Notes: a model not told the origin generated them from the letters alone. DNA of 64,000 nt from Nicotiana tabacum (GCF_000715075.1 NC_134082.1:207523948-207587947), one strand, 5' to 3'. Shown: positions 46,012-57,803, counted from the first letter of the stretch. A program made the numbers and translations.

Positions 46012-47672
46012 AATCTACTATAGAAAGATTATTTTTTGTGATAATAATTGTAAAATATTACCATAAACATCAAATTTAAGATTTCTAAAGAGCAGCTAGG
46101 ACTTCAACCACCTTCCAAGAAGGGTGCAGTAATCTTCCGGGTCTCAGCCCTCAGGAACCAAAAACACAATCTAGTTACATATTACGGAAAACAAATATAG
46201 ACATTTATGAGATCTTCTTTTTATATACTCTCTAGCCTAATTCTGGTCTCCTTTTGTATATGTGCAATAGCAAAATCTGTATTTACATCGGTAATCCTAA
46301 AAATTCTCCAATTTCTTGCTTCCCATGTGTATGATCTAACTTAGTATATATTTTGGTATGATATTAATTATTTGGTATTATTTTTTTAATACGGAACACC
46401 ATACCTAGTATTAAATTTCTAAAAAACTTAAACCAAATATTAAATAACAAAATTTTCGATTTAATAATTCAGCATTTACAATATTATACAACTATATTTG
46501 GACGATCATGCCCCTTTTTTATGCCTTAAATTTTTTTCCTTTCCCCCTTTTTGAAATATTCTAATTAGTGAGTCCATGTAAAAGGGCAAAAGGAGCAATT
46601 TCAGTTTCATTTATTTATGAAGGATAAATGTCATAATCATACCCACTCAACCAACCAGATTAAAATCTGTTTCTTCAAGGTTGCCTTGTCCCCCCTATTT
46701 GATAATGAATTAGTCATTGGTCTAAAAGCTTTGTGGTCTGCCACATCCCTTTTTAAAATTAACGACGAATTCCAATATATCAGAATGACTCTAAAGCCAT
46801 GGCAAAAGACTTTTTAATTAATCACTTTACATATAACAACCTAGACCAGAACCTTCTTCGAGAAAATTTATCCAATGTGTAAATTTTATTATGTTATTTG
46901 TTTTCCCTTAAGCTAAGCTCATTCTGTTGAAAACTAAACAAAAGAAAAGTAATTAGTCCGTGTTAGAAAGGAAAAGGTAGACGCCGTCACGGAGAATGAT
47001 TATGCTTAACTACTTTCGACTTGTGGCACATCAAATGAATAAAATAATAATAATAATAGAATAAAAAAGTTGTCAACAACCCAGATTTGATGCTTTCCAA
47101 TCTGTTTTTTTTCTTTATTTTTGTATTCGGAGTGGAGACCTATGAATCTGTCTATCAACATCCTTACTTTCAACTTAATTCTTTTTTCTTAGTATTTTTT
47201 CATAAAAATTCTTTTTTATGAAAGGGCAGGCCTAATGACAGGGAAAGGAAAAAAAAAAGAGATGTAGAGAAGATCTTTCCTAGAACTTAAAATATCAAAA
47301 TTAGACATATTGATACTATAAAAGATCTTTACAGTAAGTACTGTTTAAGACGTGACATATTAGTCAAATGCGGATTTAGAATTTTTATAATATGAGTGCA
47401 TCATTAAAATATGAGGAAAAAAAATTATTAAATGGGATTTGATCCCTACTTTTCTAGGTAAATAACTCAACAGTCAAGCAAGTACACCATTTAGCCTCTT
47501 TGGAACATGGATGCCAGCAGAAAACCAATTCTAAAAAATATGTACATATAATACCTAAGTTTGTCAAAGAGACCATATATTCCCGTGCCCCGTACACTTG
47601 CCTATAAATTCGCCCTTGATGTTAGGTACTATTTGTATAAACTTATAATGTTGGTCATAAGAATTATTTAGC
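46012..47672. other. Intergenic, no gene seen
   Basis: AT-rich sequence with only short, unconvincing frames and an ATA microsatellite near 47040-47060. No terminal repeats or recognisable protein. Confidence 0.4.
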
Positions 47673-47850
47673 TTAAACTGTAACCCAGTCTCTGATAATA
47701 AATTCTTTGATTTTTGAAGGACCAGCTTCAATAGAAGGTGCAATGGCGCTAAAGTGACCAAAACAACTAACCATAATTGTGGACATTTGACAAAATTCAA
47801 GGATGTCAGTGGCAGTAATATGACCACAAAATATTTTCCCTAGTTTGAAA
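47673..47850 (-). pseudogene. Possible orphan exon of unknown family
   Basis: A minus-strand frame ending in TAA at 47673-47675 reads through ATDILEFCQMS and GHFSAIAPSIEAGPSKIKEF. Composition and codon use look like protein, unlike the surrounding AT-rich DNA. There is no start codon or neighbouring exon that I can identify, and I do not recognise the family. It may be a gene remnant or chance. Confidence 0.25.
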
Positions 47851-47923
47851 TGCGGTTGATCAAAGACTAGAGCAGAGACTCCTAGTTTGAAATGCAGTTA
47901 ATCAATAGAACCTAAAGCATTAA

Positions 47924-48085
47924 GTGGGCGTTTCGACATGAGAATTGTAAAATTCCGGAAAAAGGTGGGGGAAAATTCAAGTGAAAATAATATTTGAAAA
48001 TTAGAGTTGTATTTGGATATAAATATAATTTGGAGTCATTTTTGAATGTTTGTGAGTTAGTTAAAGCAAAATTTTGAAAATAGAA
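47924..48085. mobile_element. MITE-like fragment, one end only
   Basis: Begins GTGGGCGTTTCGACATGAGA, close to the terminus of a common Solanaceae MITE I recall. It continues with ATTTGAAAATTAGAGTTGTA. The opposite inverted end is not present. Confidence 0.4.
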
Positions 48086-48565
48086 CCCAAGGCATTTAAA
48101 TTTCGTCGGCCGACGGATGCATATTCAAAGAAGTGGGTACAAGTACACCAGTTCATTTCAATTCGGGTTGTATATATAGTTAAGTTTTAAAAAGAATGTA
48201 TTACATCTGTATATTAAGTGGAACATTGTTACAAAGAAATAGAATAATCGTATTTTAAACTTACTAATTTAAATTTTAAAATTTCAAATTTGCCTAAATC
48301 CAACATATCTAATACAGTATCTGATATGAATTACATAAATTACTTCACAAACAGAAAAATTTCAAAATTGTATAAGCTTCTGGTTTTACCTAGAAAATGT
48401 ATTACATTAGACTCTTACACCACAACTCCAGAGCTTGGATTTATGGCTTTTCACGCTCTGACTATATTAGTAGTTCAATCAAAACTCCTCACTGTACACC
48501 AAACATCATCTCAAAAAAAAGAGAAACAATTAATCCAAAAGGACCAACAAAGTTTTTAATCAACC

Positions 48566-49852
48566 TTAATAATCACAACAAATTGGACATCGAATTAGCC
48601 CATTTTCATTGCAATCTGGACATCGTTGGAAGCCATATTCATCTTCATCCAATTGGTCATTTTCTTCATCTTCTTCATAATCTGCTTCATAATATATTTT
48701 ACAGCTCCCCGAGCACGTCTCACATGGTACAAATCTAACATCTCCACAGGCCTCACAGTTACAACCTCCATAGCCACCACCATCCTCGACTTTTTCACAG
48801 TTTTCTACAAACTTCTCGAGTTTCCCATCCTCGTTCATTCGCCTTATTTCATCAGCTCCACCAATATATTTTTTCCCTAAAAATATTCTAGGCAATCCAC
48901 CTCCACTGTATTCATTTCCCAGTAATTCTTTCAGCTCTTCTTTAAACCCTGAATGCATCGATACATCTCTCTCGTCGATTTTCACACCTAGTCCCTTTAA
49001 AATCACACGAACGTGACAACAATCCTCGTATGTTTTCCTCACGCCTCTTAGACTCGTGAAATAAACAACTAGTTTATCTTTACAAACCTTGTACTCTGTT
49101 ACTTCCCCATTTACTTTCTTCACGTCCGTTATGACATCCGTTATCTCCAATGAATCTTCCTTGTCGGCTCCTGACTGCTGGTTTTCACTAATTAATGGTT
49201 TAAGGTGAAATGGATTTGCAGGTGGGAGATCTTCTAATGCTTTTCTTAAAGTAGAAATTACTTCAGGATCAAACTCAGAGACGATAGACGTATCGTTTGA
49301 ATTTGAGTTCGTTTCATCTTCAGTTATTTCCTCCCACAATGGCTTTGGGGATCCTTCAATATGATCTTTTACTCTAGGTGTAGGTAGATCGTACAGAGAA
49401 GGAACTGGATTAGGAGAAACATGAAAAGAAAAGCTACGGACATGGTGAGAAAGTTTTAGCGGACTACTATCTTCAAGACCTTCCATTAATTCCCAAGTAT
49501 TGATAGTTTCTGGCTCGCCAGGTGGAGTTCTAATGGGAGTTTTGGGAATCACTTTCGGGATTTTCTCATTGATCATTTGAGACCATGTTTTTGCCTCAAT
49601 TAAACCCATAGCGAACTCTTCTTTGCAACTCTTCATAACTTCATCAGTATCACAATGGCCAAAAGAAGATCGATCGTCTTTGATAGATTGACTCTGGTTC
49701 AGTGGATCGAGCTTCAGAGATCCTAACGTGGAGGAAGTGAGCGCCACCAAATGATGGTAGCTGTCGTCGTGCATTGAGTAGCTCCGGCGGACCGGCGAAC
49801 ATGGAGCCCGGCACTTGCGGCATACTTTTGGTTTTGAAGTTGCACAACCCAT
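48566..49852 (-). CDS. Glutaredoxin-like protein with C-terminal CxxC zinc-finger region
   Basis: An intronless gene of 428 codons and the only credible host gene here. I place the start at 49852 and not at the upstream ATG (49927). It begins MGCATSKPK, an N-myristoylation and palmitoylation signal typical of this plant family, and a TATA box lies only ~85 bp upstream. Residues ~1-255 are a low-complexity, Ser/Pro-rich linker; the glutaredoxin fold is at ~260-354 (KLVVYFTSLRGVRKTYEDC, LPRIFLGKKYIGGADE). The usual CPYC active site is replaced by SLRG, as in the family, so classical thiol-disulfide activity is doubtful. Residues 366-425 hold four CxxC pairs (CEAC, CETC, CPDC, CPIC), probably binding zinc. 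It is likely membrane-anchored. The protein resembles Arabidopsis At5g39865/At3g28850 from memory. The frame is intact. Confidence 0.92.
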   Translation of the reverse strand: MGCATSKPKVCRKCRAPCSPVRRSYSMHDDSYHHLVALTSSTLGSLKLDPLNQSQSIKDDRSSFGHCDTDEVMKSCKEEFAMGLIEAKTWSQMINEKIPKVIPKTPIRTPPGEPETINTWELMEGLEDSSPLKLSHHVRSFSFHVSPNPVPSLYDLPTPRVKDHIEGSPKPLWEEITEDETNSNSNDTSIVSEFDPEVISTLRKALEDLPPANPFHLKPLISENQQSGADKEDSLEITDVITDVKKVNGEVTEYKVCKDKLVVYFTSLRGVRKTYEDCCHVRVILKGLGVKIDERDVSMHSGFKEELKELLGNEYSGGGLPRIFLGKKYIGGADEIRRMNEDGKLEKFVENCEKVEDGGGYGGCNCEACGDVRFVPCETCSGSCKIYYEADYEEDEENDQLDEDEYGFQRCPDCNENGLIRCPICCDY

Positions 49853-49933
49853 TATTGAAACTGATTTGTAGAAGGCACAAGAATACTCAGCGCCGAAGAG
49901 GTCGGCTAAAGAATAGAATTCAATCAAATGAGT

Positions 49934-49942
49934 ATTTTTATA
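49934..49942 (-). promoter_or_regulatory. TATA box of the glutaredoxin-like gene
   Basis: TATAAAAAT on the minus strand, about 85 bp upstream of the chosen ATG. It predicts a start near 49905 and a ~50-nt leader, which excludes the ATG at 49927. A CT-rich microsatellite lies further up at 50130-50160. Confidence 0.5.
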
Positions 49943-49959
49943 TGGGAAGAAGAGATTAG

Positions 49960-51655
49960 AAGAACATTCTCAGGTGATTGAGGTGGGTGGTATAATGGGA
50001 TTGGGTAGAGATTCCAAGATTAAGCAACCAAATCGAGGGATTGAAAAATTTAAGAATTTGAGAATTCGAGGAAAATAGAAATAAATAGCACTGAAATTAA
50101 AATTGAAGAGAAGAGAATCACTGCAATCGATGAGAGAGAGAGAAAAAAAAAAGAGAAAACGGAAGGTTCTGTTCTCCCTGCAAAACAGGGCACGCTGTTT
50201 TGGGTAAAATGGAAAGCCTCACAAATAAAATCTTTTGATTTATTTTTCTAACTATATAAGAAGTTTGGATAAAATCATAATTGATGTGCCGACAAAAAAA
50301 AGAAAAATCTCAACAATCAGAACCTAAACTTATTAGATCATGCGATAGAAAAACGAAAGTTTGCAATGATCGGAGGTTGAATAAGATCAGCAAAGGACCC
50401 CCCAAAAAACCTCCAATTCAGGCGATGCCAAAACTAAAAGAAAGGAAAAAGTTGATAAAAAGGGGCAAGAGAAAAATGGAAGTCAAAAGAAGAGGGCGGA
50501 GAAAGACCCTTTCAGCAGTTCCATCACATTTCCTTCTCCTTTCCCCACTCTTTCTATAGAAAGGTTTATGTCTTAATCGAAAAGGCCAGCAAGAGAATGG
50601 ACAAAATTCTAAAACGACCCCGTCAGTGGCAAGACGAGTGGTAGAAACTGTCAACCTTTTTGTTTTGGAAAAGGGAAACGGTTTGCGTATAACAAGGTTG
50701 GTGTTCTTGTTGGAGCAGAAAATGGCTGCTATGAACTATTGAGGAGTGAAAAATAAATGGGATTGGGGTTTTTTGGCAAATCAAATTGAGGTGAAGAAAG
50801 ACTATTTGAGCCTTCCAAGGGGGAAATATAACGTAAAAACTTGCTTGCATCTGTCTTCTATTTTTCAAACTAATGAAAGCGTATCTCATTTAAATACACT
50901 TATGTAATTTTAATTAAGGTCAGCTTAGTTTTTTTATTTCATTAACTATTTTATAATTCTAAATTAGAGTGTCATTAGCATACAGTAATTTAAAACTCCA
51001 TTCTTTTCCATTTACGTGACTTTATTTCCTTATTAGACCTTGTAAAAATAAATAGAATATTTTTAGATTTGGAAGCAATTTAACTTCATAACTTCTCAAT
51101 TTTCTTAATATTTTATATTCACACAAATGTTATAGCAAGTTTAAAATCACAAATTTTAAAAAATTTAATAATTATTTATATTTAAGATATTAAGTTTCAA
51201 AAATCTAGTTTTTTTTGTTTAAGAAATTTAATAGTAACAGCTTGGTTGGATGGTTGTTACATGTTGTAATTTATTGTATTATTACTTTAAATACGATGCT
51301 TATTTTGATTGTGACTTAAATTTTATTGTATCATATAATTAAATCAGTCGTTAACGAAATGGTTACCTTGTCTTTTTCTCTCAATCTCACCCTTAATTAT
51401 TGTTAAATAATTTTATTTTCTCATTTAACCTACCTTTTTATAAAATAATTTTATCCCGCATCATAGTTTTTCTTTATAATATTGCTTGTTGTATTCTTCA
51501 TAGTGCTGGTGCATGATATCATGAAACGACTACAAACAACACAATCTATTCAAACATTGTATTCATCAAATGATACAATACATTATGAAACGATATGTCA
51601 TACAAACAATTAGTTGTAGGTTAAATTATATCACATAAACTTGAACAGTGGAGTC
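49960..51655. other. Intergenic, upstream of the glutaredoxin-like gene; no gene seen
   Basis: Probable promoter region near the gene, then AT-rich sequence. The 92-codon frame at 50281-50559 is lysine/arginine-rich low-complexity and has no features of a real protein. Confidence 0.4.
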
Positions 51656-51667
51656 TAGTTCAGCAAA
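51656..51667. repeat. LINE target-site duplication, left copy
   Basis: TAGTTCAGCAAA is repeated exactly at 52897-52908. Confidence 0.9.
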
Positions 51668-52896
51668 CAACAACAACAACTACCCAGTAAAATCCTATAT
51701 AGTGGGGTCTGGGGAGGGTAATGTGTTCGTAGACCTTACCCCTGCCCCGGTAGGACAGAGAGGCTGTTTCCGATAGACCCTTGGCTCAGAACGACGGAAA
51801 TAAAGAAAAGCAAGGAAAACAAGAAAAGAAAAGAGAATTCATTAGTAACTCCAGTAAAAACCATTATAGTAACAGAAGCATAAAAATCAAAAGATGAATG
51901 ACACGCAATAACAGTAACTAGAGTCTAAAGAATCTAAGATAAACAACAAGAATAGTGTGGGTTCAACATAAACTGCAAACCATCTAAGATCAGCCCTAAT
52001 CCAACCCCGCCTCACCCCCGGCATGCAGTAAGGAAAGCTCCACTACCCCTATCTTACAACTCTAATGCTAGTCCTCCACGCCTTCCTATCAAGGACCATG
52101 TCCTCGAAAATCTGCAGACGAACCATGTCCTGCCTGATCACCTCTCCCCAATACTTCTTAGATACCCCTCTACCTTTTCTCGTCCCCACCACGGCCAACA
52201 ATTCACACCTCCTCACCGGGGCATCAATGCTTCTCCTCTGCACGTGCCCAAACCATACGAGCCTCGCTTCCCGCATCTTGTCATCCACAGGGGCGACGCC
52301 CACCTTCCTCCGAATATCTTCATTCATGATCTTGTCTATCCTAGTGTGCCCGCACATCCACCTCAGCATTCGCATCTCTGCTACTTTCAACCTCTGGATA
52401 TGGGAGTTCTTAACCGGCCAACACTCTGCCCATACAACATTGCGGGTCTAACCACAGCTCTATAAAACTTACCTTTGAGTATCGGTGGCACTTTCTTGTC
52501 ACACAAGACTCTAGATGCAAGCCTCCATTTCATCCAGCCCGCCCCTATGCGGTGTGTGACGTCCTCGCCGATCTCTCCGTCCCCCTGAATCACCGACCCA
52601 AGGTACTTGAATCTATCTCTCTTGGAGATGACCTGTGACCCAAGCCTCACGTCCCCGCCTACATCTCTCGACTCAGTGCTAAACTTGCACTCCAGGTACT
52701 CTGTCTTAGACCTGCTCAATTTGAAACCCTTAGACTCGAGAGTCTGTCTCCAAACCTCCAATCTCTCGTTAACACCTGCCCTCGTCTCGTCAATTAGAAC
52801 AATGTTATTAGCAAATAGCATACACCATGGCACCTCCCCTTAAATATGATGTGTCAAAGCATCCATCACCAGGGCAAATAAGAATGGCTGAGCGTA
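51668..52896 (-). mobile_element. 5'-truncated RTE-like LINE (1.2 kb)
   Basis: Read on the minus strand, it holds the C-terminal part of a non-LTR reverse transcriptase and ends in a GTT-repeat tail (CAACAACAACAAC on the plus strand at 51668), typical of plant RTE elements. A perfect 12-bp duplication flanks it. The 5' part, with endonuclease and most of the RT, was never copied, so the insertion is dead on arrival. Confidence 0.88.
52049..52833 (-). pseudogene. LINE reverse transcriptase, C-terminal fragment
   Basis: Two adjoining frames. 52387-52833 contains the region just after the RT palm ([34 protein letters not shown]). The catalytic FADD motif reads FANN, so both key aspartates are changed. 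52049-52390 continues with [20 protein letters not shown] and [11 protein letters not shown], the usual RTE C-terminus. A frame break separates the two parts near 52390. It is not functional. Confidence 0.85.
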
Positions 52897-53050
52897 TAGT
52901 TCAGCAAAGTTCAATATATTTTTCTCAATTTCACTTCTCACCGCCAATGCTCTCTACTGGAATTGTGAAACAAACAAAGTTCTGGGGTCCACTTTATTTC
53001 TAGTCTTTCAATTATGTGTTGGCCTTGAGTAACTTTCTCCTCTCTATAGT

Positions 53051-53090
53051 CTACTAGTTACTTTAGCCCGTGCTGAGCCCGGGCTCAATT
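53051..53090 (-). mobile_element. Helitron-like 3' terminus
   Basis: On the minus strand a GC-rich hairpin (AGCCCG/CGGGCT arms) lies a few bases before CTAG followed by T, as at Helitron 3' ends. The partner TC end, which should lie to the right, was not identified. Confidence 0.45.
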
Positions 53091-53547
53091 CTAAATGTTA
53101 AAACTTGCAAGAGTATTTAAAATTATAAGAAATAATTATTTTCTTACTTTGGACTTCTATTGTTTTTAAAAATATATATTCCTATAAGTTCTTGAAGTCC
53201 AATTGAGCCTTAACATATTAATCTTGTTTGACCTGTCAATATTTTTTTTGTTTTCTAAGTTTTATTTGAGAGAATTTAGTAAATGAAACATTAGATGTTC
53301 ATCTTTTAATTTGGTAATTGATTCTACTAATGGAAAAAAATCTTGTGATATTTATAGTTTGTTGTCGTAAAAATAAGTTGATTACATAATTTGATATCAA
53401 AAAGGACGGGCCTGATAGGCCAATATAGTGCATGTAAGTTTTTCTAATGGTACTTAAAAGTTTTTATAATTTTCTATTTAAAATTTAACTTTAAATCATT
53501 TCTATTTAATTTTTCACTTTAGTTTGATTTCAAAAATTGTCTTGAAA
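53091..53547. other. AT-rich sequence, possibly the Helitron interior
   Basis: No gene or second repeat family is visible. Confidence 0.3.
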
Positions 53548-53650
53548 TAACCTTTACCCCACAAAAATAGAGGTAAGGTCTACATACATCCTACCTTTTT
53601 CAGACTTCACTTTGTGGGATTACACTGATATCGTTGATGTTGTACTCCTA
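53548..53650 (+). mobile_element. Detached 3' tail of a LINE/SINE
   Basis: AGAGGTAAGGTCTACATACA and CACTTTGTGGGATTACACTG match, with divergence, the 3' end of the LINE at 51668-51780 read on its own strand. It ends in a decayed GTTGATGTTG tail. Confidence 0.6.
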
Positions 53651-54279
53651 ATTGTACACTCCTTCTCAACTTCCCTCCGAAAGAAATATATTTCGGTTCA
53701 AGAAAGCTTAAGTTTTTTCTTATTCTCACTAAGTGATCATTTTAATTTATCTATATGTAACTCTAGATAAATAAAAGCTTGCACAAAAATAATCTAACAT
53801 AATATTTATAATAGGCTGGTAAATGTTTCTAATTTTCTAATTTCTTTTCTTAAATTTTATTTACCAAACATTTGCTACTATCACCATATAAATTGTGGAT
53901 TATTTAATTTTTGTAAAAATCTTAGTAGTTTTAGTTTTCTCACCATTTTTATTTGATATTTTATTTTTTATATTTTGAACTATTTTATAATATATCTTGT
54001 GATGTAATTAAATATAAAGTTCCTCTCATCCCCAAATAAAATTTGATTGATAAAAAATATATAGTAACAATAAATGATATTATCAAAGTACATAAATATT
54101 TAAAAGTTACACAAAATAAAACTATAAAATATAACTTGTAAGAGCTGAAAAATAGAGTATTGTACCACGTACATACAATGATATCATCACTTCAGTAGCA
54201 GTGGAGTCTAATAAATAAAGCAATAAGAATTTAGTAGGCCTACAATAATCAATGTAGAAGTTTAAAACAAAGAAGCAAA
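53651..54279. other. Intergenic, no gene seen
   Basis: AT-rich, short frames only. Confidence 0.35.
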
Positions 54280-54525
54280 AGCTGTTCCACGTGGCAATCT
54301 ACATTTTGGGCCTTGAAAATACATCAAAATTTCGCTTATTTACATCAATATGTGATGGCAATTGATGTAATAATGTACAAAACATGGGCAAATAGATGTT
54401 CAATTAAAGCAGTTTGACTTGGCAATTTGGGCCTCGAGAATGCCTCAAAAGTGTCCTTTATTTACCTAATTGTATGATGGCAATTGACGTAATAAGATGA
54501 AAAACCAGGGGCAAGTGTTTTCCTT
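54280..54525. repeat. Diverged tandem duplication, two ~120-bp copies
   Basis: Copies at about 54280-54405 and 54406-54525. Both read ACTTGGCAAT/ACGTGGCAAT, TTTGGGCCT, GATGGCAATTGAYGTAATAA and a GGGGCAA/TGGGCAA end. Identity is about three quarters. The second copy contains TGACGTAA. Confidence 0.65.
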
Positions 54526-55564
54526 TCAATTTCGATCCCAGAATAGCTTAAAACATATGGTGTCTTCAAAACGTTACCCGACGCATGGAGCAGTAGGCTG
54601 TAAGTGAAAATTACTTCAAAATCACTGAATTTTCACTAGGGTAAATTCGTGAATTTTATCTTTGATGCTAATTAAAGGCGAACCAACTTTTTGGGGACCT
54701 TGAAAATGAAGCAAGTGCTGTCTAATTACAGTGGAAAGAGACAATGTGGGTTCAATAGCAAAGGTGGAGACAAGCCATTGATCAAAAATTGAAATGCCAT
54801 CATTTAACATCACAGCTAACTACACGCGCGCCCCTCACTCCTTTGTAGTAGCGGATGGAGTTCATAAATTGTGAATTTATTTGAATTAGTATTTTAATAT
54901 GGAGCATAAATATAATATAAAAAATTTTAAAATTAAATATGAATAATTATTATATTTGAACTCATTAATTTTAAATTGTTATATTAAACACATGAATTTT
55001 ACAATCTGATTCAATCTGTACTCCTTTGAGATTTTTAAGCTAATATTAATAATATCTTTGTCAATGTTTGATTATTTTTTGGCAAACGAAGCAATATAAT
55101 CTGTTCATTAATTCCTTCTCTAAATGAGGTGACAAGTTAACTTATACAGTTATACTTGTAACATTCCACTAAGAAAATGTCGTATTGAAAATTCTCCTTT
55201 GGTTTTTTAGCTTTCAGAGTTTTGTGAAATCAAAATCGCTGAAGCTTCAAAGGCAAAGATGTCCATTATGCCATATTTGACTTCGGCGAAACTCAATAAA
55301 ATTACAAAATTAGTTTTGTAAAACATTTGTTTAAGATATCATTAAACTTTATTGTTAAAAGTTTTATAGTAAGACTTTAGGCGAAGTTGAATTATCTAGT
55401 TGACAATTTCAATAGATATATAATGAAAAAAATTACACTTATATTGTTATCATAGCATACACTATTACATATTTGATCATTTCTAGTTTTTTTTTTCTAG
55501 CTAGATAAATGCTGAGGGTAAGGTTAGTCTTGTTCACTAGGAGTAGTCTTGACCCTGCTCTTAC
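54526..55564. other. Intergenic, no gene seen
   Basis: AT-rich. A 63-codon minus-strand frame at 54622-54813 has no recognisable features. Confidence 0.35.
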
Positions 55565-55735
55565 TTATACTCAATCCGTCTCAAATTATCTGTCGTGCTT
55601 TCTAAAAATAGTTATCTCAAATTATTTGTCATTTAGAAGTTCAAAAAAAAAATCCATTTTACCCTTAATAATAATTGTTCTTAAAGATGGAGATAACGCA
55701 TAAATAGAATAAATACTCCTACTCAATAAAGAGAA
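55565..55735. mobile_element. Stowaway-like MITE remnant
   Basis: ACTCAATCCGTCTCAAATTA resembles the Stowaway terminus CTCCCTCCGT. A second CTCAAATTATTTGTC follows about 40 bp later. No matching right terminus is visible. Confidence 0.35.
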
Positions 55736-56019
55736 ATTATATCTTAAGACATAAATAAGGTAAAATAGTTCACCCCCCTCCTAATATTTTTTTCAAATGG
55801 GCGTGTGAAAGAAAAACACGACATATAATTTGTGAGAGTGGGGATACATTATTATAAGAATGTAAAAAATAAAAAAAAGAAACCAAAGCACAATATTAGC
55901 GTAAAAAAAAATAATACACAAAAGATATGAAAAAATTATTTTCTTCTATTCAAATGGTAAAGTAATCACAAAAGATCATTTACTTGGTTTAAGAGCAACT
56001 TTTGGTCAGGGGGATTTAG

Positions 56020-56255
56020 AGGACGCAAGGGTGTTCACGCGAACACCTTTCGCCGAAAAATTATATTGTATATATAAGACAAAATCTGTTTTTTATCTTT
56101 ATATATTAAGTTTTGAACACCCTTAACACAATTCAAAAATGTAGTTTAGTGATCAAGAGGGTTCAAAATCTACATAAGATCGTGAGTTCAATTCCCACTA
56201 GCTAAAAAAAAAGAATTTGAACCCCTTTGTGAAGATCCCGCCTCCGCCACTGCTT
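56020..56255 (+). repeat. Dispersed Solanaceae repeat with tRNA-like boxes
   Basis: Contains GTGTTCACGCGAACACC, TTTTGAACACCCTTAACA, and the end GATCCCGCCTCCGCCACTG, all common in Solanaceae DNA. Inside, TAGTTTAGTGATC (~56143) and GAGTTCAATTCCC (~56186) sit like RNA polymerase III A and B boxes, so part of it may be a SINE. Confidence 0.5.
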
Positions 56256-56984
56256 TTGGTTATGGAAGAGAGAGCTGAAAGATAGTGTTTGTTATTCTTA
56301 CCCCATATTTCCCAATTGAAGATGGCACGAATTCCTAGAGAGGGCTTCTTGCCCTTAATTTCTCCTCCATTTTACAGCAAGGAAATTAAAACATGTGCAT
56401 TTGTGCATGGTAATTGCAGTTTCCTCCTTATCCTAGCTACTCATAATTTCATTGGGATATGGCCTTCTACTTTATGGCACGTGGACTCTCTTTTAATGTC
56501 TAACAATTTAAGCTACCAAAGTAGCCTGATAATCAATTCATATAAAAGGAGTAATTGTTTTATGTGTCATGATAGCTAATAATCATTTAATATCATGACA
56601 TCCCAAGAAAGAGAGATGCCACTAGCAGCTTCACAATATTACATTGTCATTTTTTCCTTTTCTTTTTCCCCACTACCGACAAGGAAAAAAGACTCCGATC
56701 GGTTCATTTTTTTCACTAGTTTCCTCTCCTCTTTTTAAAGCCTTTTGGATCCATTCCCAAAGAATAAAAAATTTATTCGCTAGCTAAGAAGGTACACTAT
56801 AAACTATTTAAAAAATTAGTAGAGTTTTACATAAATTATAAGTTAACAACCAAGAAATACGACAAGTAGCATATTAGACTGAAATATGTTAAAATTTGAC
56901 TCAATAGTTTTGACGCGGCTTATAAATTTATGTGACCAAATTTATTAAAAATTTACAATATACTTTTAGATATGAACTTATCTA
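56256..56984. other. Intergenic, no gene seen
   Basis: The 96-codon frame at 56289-56579 shows no domain or composition that supports a gene. Confidence 0.35.
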
Positions 56985-57360
56985 TCTATATCTATATCTA
57001 TATACTATATTAAAAGCACGAAGCCCCTATCAAAATATCATTCGGCTTTTTTATCCTTTAAAAGTTAATTTCATACTAGACAAAATAATCATTTAATTAT
57101 TTTACTAATATTTAGGACTTTAAAATCAATCAAAATTTTACGTAAGAAAATCCTAATATTTTGGACTTCAAATTCAATTAAGATTTACATTATTAAATTT
57201 TTTTCTTAGTTGACCAGTTTTTATAAATATCTTTGGAGTTTAGTACGTGACCAATACAATTTTTTTAATTCTTAGCCTCTACGGTATATAATAGTTTTTT
57301 TTCTTCAAATTATATTGATTACTTAAAAATATAGACCATCCATTAGCAATGCATGTTCGC
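56985..57360 (+). mobile_element. Helitron-like 5' end and adjoining remnant
   Basis: A TCTATA microsatellite leads into ACTATATTAAAAGCACGAAG, a start I associate with plant Helitrons. No 3' hairpin plus CTRR end was found downstream. Confidence 0.35.
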
Positions 57361-57803
57361 CTCTTTCCTGTTAAATTCGTAAGAGTTTTGATTTAATCTT
57401 ACTTTAAATTTCTAGAAGTCTGCACTAATATGGTGTTAATTAGAAATAAATTAAGCTATAGTCATACTATGTGAATTTGCAACTACAATTAATTTTTAAA
57501 CTTAAGATAAACTAATGTATTTGGATCTCTTGAAATAACTATAAATTTGTCATTTTTCCCACGATAATTTTGGAAAATTGACCTCAACATTGTGAACTCT
57601 TGAAATTTCAAAATTGTTATTAGCAGAGTGCATTTGGAATGAGTTTTAGTATTAACTTTTATTTGATATTGGATGACCGTGCAAAGAAGGGAATTTAGAC
57701 TTAAATCAATAAGTATCCAGGCAGCTTTTTTATACAAGAAGAGGTTCATTTGGCTTGTCTCTAATTTTGATTAACTTTGAATGACAAAACTTTTTTTTTC
57801 TTT
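57361..57803. other. Intergenic, no gene seen
   Basis: AT-rich, short frames only. Confidence 0.35.

Noticed and set aside
48595..48880. ORFs overlapping the glutaredoxin-like gene in other frames
   Set aside because: Shadow frames of a real gene.
49853..49927. Upstream ATG giving a 453-codon glutaredoxin-like protein
   Set aside because: It would put 25 unrelated residues before the MGCATSK lipidation signal, and it lies at or upstream of the start predicted from the TATA box.
50281..50559. 92-codon Lys/Arg-rich ORF
   Set aside because: Low-complexity composition, no domain, and upstream non-coding context of the glutaredoxin-like gene.
56140..56200. A tRNA gene
   Set aside because: A- and B-box-like sequences exist but no cloverleaf or acceptor stem; better read as a SINE-like repeat.
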